Source: Saccoglossus kowalevskii (lineage: Eukaryota > Hemichordata > Enteropneusta > Harrimaniidae). Taken from it: a stretch of 64,000 nucleotides of DNA. Made by a program: the position numbers and the translations under genes. The notes under the pieces are model-generated. The model was not told the origin of the DNA. It did not search any database and was given only the letters and a program-made list of their open reading frames with translations. Location: the NCBI RefSeq assembly GCF_000003605.2, contig NW_003153745.1, positions 130,759 through 194,758 on the forward strand. Reading direction: 5' to 3'. Shown one piece after another: positions 60,001 to 64,000 of the stretch (position 1 is its first letter; the number at the start of each line of letters is the position of its first letter).

Positions 60001-63000
60001 ATAGAAATTGATCCGCGTCGACTACCGGTACACGAACCAAGTTAAACTACATGTTGCCGAGTTCTGTTCATTTGGTTGGGTTGGTTTAGTTAATAATCTG
60101 GCGGTGAATGATCAGCGGTCGCCAGGCTGCTTTGAACTTCGTTCCCGGGAACCGTACTATATGTTTGTAAAACTTGCTCTGAATGGGAACCTTGCCTTGA
60201 AAAGGGTTTCATTCAAACTCTAACGCATGAAAGCGGTTAAATTCCACTGTAATGTCGTCGGCTGATCATTACAATAACATTTCATAGACTTTTGAGGTTT
60301 ATAGATCACGAAATAGGGAGAAGGAGGGTCCACAGCACCGAATACGTTAGGTAAGAACGCGGTATTCAGTCAGTGTCCATTGGTCGTACCTGTTGACAAT
60401 ATTATAAGTTCATTCGTAGCGCAGTTCAAACGTGTGAGGGCAAAGGGAAGTTGTTTTCAGGCGGAGGGAATGATACAACTAGGCGTGAATGTCCAGTTGT
60501 ACTGCGTTGAATATCACATATTCGTTTAAGCCTGACACTCGTGTGGGGTCCTGTGCCTACGCTTCTCACATAAACAAGATACTTTATACAGAAGATCCTT
60601 TCATACAAGATGCTCTCCGTGATTAATTAGAAACGAAAATTCTTCTTGATATGTAATGATTTTGTTAAAAATACAAACGCGACACGAATATGTCGAAACT
60701 GTTTACAATTTGTAGTTAAAATTTAGTCGAACACGTCGAACAAACGTTCTTACTATCTCATGACGTCATGATGACATCACTGGCGGTTAGCTTCAACGTA
60801 CAATGTCCGGGCCTTCATCGTCGTGCCGTAGACGTGTTTACATACCAACCATGGTAGCAGGAACTGCGTTCCTGTGCTCGTTTCCGGAGTTTTCGAGTGG
60901 GCAAGCACGGCGGAAATTTAAAATAAAACTGTTTTACAGTCAAAATGCGGAAAGAATCTTGGGTTGCCATGTAAAAATATCACTTACAGTATAAGGAGTC
61001 ATGTTTGTAACCCGGGTAATTGTCACCATTAGTTACATGCAAGTTGTAAACATCTAGACATTGAAACAGATTATCCGTTTAACAGTCGTCACGGTCGAAT
61101 AAGAATTATTGCAACATGTATTTTTTTAGGTTTATAAACTGTTTTATGTATTATTATATCCTGAAATTCAAATTTTGTTAAAATCGGTCAACCTGATCGT
61201 AATATCTCGTTTAAAGCACCTGTAACGGCGCGGCGCGCGTTCAAATTTCGGGGGAAACGAAACTGTGTTTTAGACGCTTTGTGTAAGTTGCATGGGACCA
61301 ATATTTCGAACACGATACGGCGCAACGGCTGTGTCGCTTCAACAAATTCTCCTGGTAATGTACTGTCACATCATTGTTATTTTGGTCAAAAGTTATCCGA
61401 ACACGTCACAGTTGCTATAACCTCGATTTTGACAACGGGAAGATGTGCACCTGATGTAAAAATTACGTATGCAGAACCAACAGAGCATCGCCTAAGTTAA
61501 CAAAGAGAATAAACTAACCCCTGAAAAAAACGTGATGTCTCCAGGGAAACTATGATCAATCACTTCACTCTCAATTCCGCGCCGTTCGTGGAAAATTGTT
61601 GGTAGGTTCCGTAGAAGAGTAGAGTGACATTGTGAAGTTGGCAACAATATTAAAGAGCCAAATAAACTGCACGAAAATCAAATACTTGAACGTGCCTGCC
61701 TTTCCTATAATATTGGGTTTCATTATCTGTTGAAGTTCAGAAATATGTTAATATTAATCAAGCGTTAAAACTGCCGATCTTAGGGGCATATTATTAAAAT
61801 GTAGGTAACTCCAGCATACCGGCATTCGAATAATAAGAAAGTCGCACACTCACTTAATTATTTGACAAAATTTACTGAGTAAATGTGGTATTGTGCGATG
61901 AAGGAACATAATACTAGTAGACGATTTATATTTTTTTTTACCAAAACACAAAGAGTTTTTAAAAAAAAAAAAAAAACGGATGTATATGTTTTGACTCCGA
62001 AATTGACGTAAGTGTTCTACCGCAACATATCCGGAAAACGAGGCAAACGAAAAGAACTAACTCCCCTGATAATTAAGACTGGTGTAGTTTTCCCAGTGAC
62101 ATTTACCATCCATATTTTAGGCAATTCCATTCGCTGCGGGTAGCCTTTCAATGAATGGGCTAGATAGAAATTTATTAGGGCCATGGTTTCAACGTTACAA
62201 AAGTTAACGACGTCACAGGAACGGTGAAATCGATTCGGGTTTCCGCCTTTATAACTGCCCATTTCGGTTCTCTTCGCGTTCATGCACAAGTAGTCGCTTT
62301 CAGAGAGCAACGTGTCCTTTAAACGAAGTTAGCGAGCTATAATTTATTTTGTTTTTAATAAGTGAATAATAAGGGCGGTGACAAATTCGACGGATTTGTT
62401 TGCTGTTGATGCATTGAATGGCCGACTCTTTATGCACTTCAGCGTAAAAAACAAATTGAGAAAAGCGCTCTTCGAATATAACTCTCGGCACTTCTACATT
62501 CAAACCTACTCCACAGTCGCATCAGTCTAGTTCTTCATGGTGCACTCGACTCACACAGAAAAAAATACGACTCGCTTGTTATTGCTTTATTAAGCCAAGA
62601 GAGACAGGCCCTTGTTTTGCTGAGCACCGATCGCAATTTAGCATAATCAGGGCGATTTCCCCCGAAGTTAATTGAAAAATTGTCCTCAATTGTCAGAAAT
62701 CATGGATAATGATGAAAAAACGGTTAGATGTTTGCGCGAAAGTGTATCGATCGTCAATCTAGTACATCTTTCATTTGTTCGAAGGCACTATTTATGATTA
62801 ATAAAATCACTTTTTGGTTAATAATGAAACCCAATTTAATAGCGCGGCGGGACGACGTATCCGTGAATGAACACATTTTTTGCACGTGTACGGTGAATAG
62901 TTACAGAAACACGGCGAGCTTGCTTGCTAACAATACCGATAACTTTTTAAGTATTAGAGACTAACAAAGTATCAACGCTAGAACATGTTTAATTTTCAGT

Positions 63001-64000
63001 GGATTATCCCAACCCCGCGCACATCACCCCACCCAGCAGTAATAACTAAAACTTATAAACAAATTTGACATTTTTGTTATATTTCAGCTTCAAAATGTAG
63101 TTACATGTTGTTGTCGGTGAAATATTAATTACAATCTAAAGAATATGTTATTTTTGATTTTTTTCTTTTTTTTCAAATCAACTGCCGATCGAACAAGCAA
63201 TAAATAAATACAAATGGCAATTTGATTACCAGAATTGAATTCACATAATATTTTCACAATTCTCATTTAATGCGCAACTCCGCAGACATCGACCCTTGTT
63301 TCTGACGCTCCAGGGTAAACCGAAAACATTTTTATTTGCCTATGCACCGATCTTTTATATAATTTATTGCACATAACGCTGTGTTTGAACAAAACTGAAT
63401 ACCCAATATATCGCCCTACAAGAGTTGAAGAGATTTGCTATAATTATCAGAAAGCTTTAAGCTAACAAAATTATATGTTTTTTGCCATATGGGCCATTTT
63501 TTTTTTTTTTTTTTTTTTGCTTTGATTCATGTCTATTAACGCATTATTTGACTATGCCCTCTTTCGGCGTTATTAAGCGGTTTGCGAGTAGCTTTTCATC
63601 AAACACTTCTTCGTCATGTATATCGTTTATGTCACTCCTTCAACCGTCAAAGCTGGCATATGTTTTAAGTTTGAATATGAAAAATGCGTTTGTTATTTTT
63701 ATTTTATTTTAGAGTTGATTCACACGGTTCTCGCGGGGATGGAAAAGTAGGTCGATTTACATCACGGAAACAAGAACTAGCGATCACTTAGTTACGCCGA
63801 GATGCTCCGACTTGCATACTCAGGCTACATTCACGGTACTTATATTTTAATTCAGTTCGTTTTTAATTCCAAGTATCTTCACAGCGTCTGAAACAAATCA
63901 GACCCCCTCCCTCCCCTCAACGCATACCGTAGATATAGATTTATTTATAAATTGTGGATGTTTTGGATAATTAATCGACAGAATTTGGAAAGTTTCGTCG
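57001..64000. other. Intergenic region, no gene seen
   Basis: AT-rich with poly-A/T runs (for example 63499-63519). One 11-bp perfect hairpin (59258-59285). Short open frames such as 60803-60994 and 61279-61500 have no recognisable domain or splice support. Confidence 0.5.

Noticed and set aside
60803-61500. Two short plus-strand open frames with ATG or alternative starts
   Set aside because: Under 75 codons, no domain, no matching splice sites, and such frames are expected by chance.

Overview
This is a draft-assembly window from an animal nuclear genome: AT-rich, intron-rich, full of microsatellites, with three N-runs (15202-15433, 29390-29439, 40626-41287). Two multi-exon genes, both on the + strand, can be read directly. 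Nothing bacterial or organellar is present. The neighbour pair (a cyclic nucleotide-gated channel of alpha type followed by an Msx-like homeobox gene of the Msxlx type) points to an invertebrate deuterostome, such as a hemichordate, an echinoderm or possibly amphioxus. In these animals msxlx has been reported with the nkx2.1/nkx2.2/pax1-9/foxA 'pharyngeal' cluster. That assignment is inference; no phylogeny could be run.

Layout. (1) 35-11000: the 3' part of a CNG channel gene. It runs from the S5 helix through pore, S6, C-linker, cyclic nucleotide-binding domain, C-helix and C-terminal leucine zipper to the stop. There are twelve constitutive exons plus a pair of alternative pore exons, then a 3' UTR with AATAAA at 11417. 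(2) 11423-22231: intergenic DNA with two large TTTA/TAAA arrays and a candidate TATA box upstream of the next gene. (3) 22232-27113: a three-exon homeobox gene with an EH1 repressor motif and a homeodomain split at the classic 44/45 site; poly(A) signal at 27601. (4) 27607-64000: more than 36 kb in which I find no convincing gene. It holds interspersed repeats, old internal duplications, a TTAA-flanked non-autonomous transposon, a 31-bp inverted repeat around an assembly gap, a minisatellite, and several CTCF-like motifs. Next to a developmental homeobox gene this is a plausible cis-regulatory domain.

Main discovery candidate: the channel gene carries two tandem 79-nt exons (767-845 and 909-987), each encoding the whole pore helix and selectivity filter with the same splice phases. 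One has the Glu of alpha-type CNG pores (TIGET); the other has Gly there (TIGGT), as in beta-type subunits. Including both or neither gives an early stop, and only 63 nt separates them. Exactly one must be chosen, so a single gene could make either an alpha-like or a beta-like pore on otherwise identical subunits.

A second puzzle is the last coding exon, where two overlapping frames are open: the one in splice phase stops at 10647, and a more protein-like frame runs to 11000.
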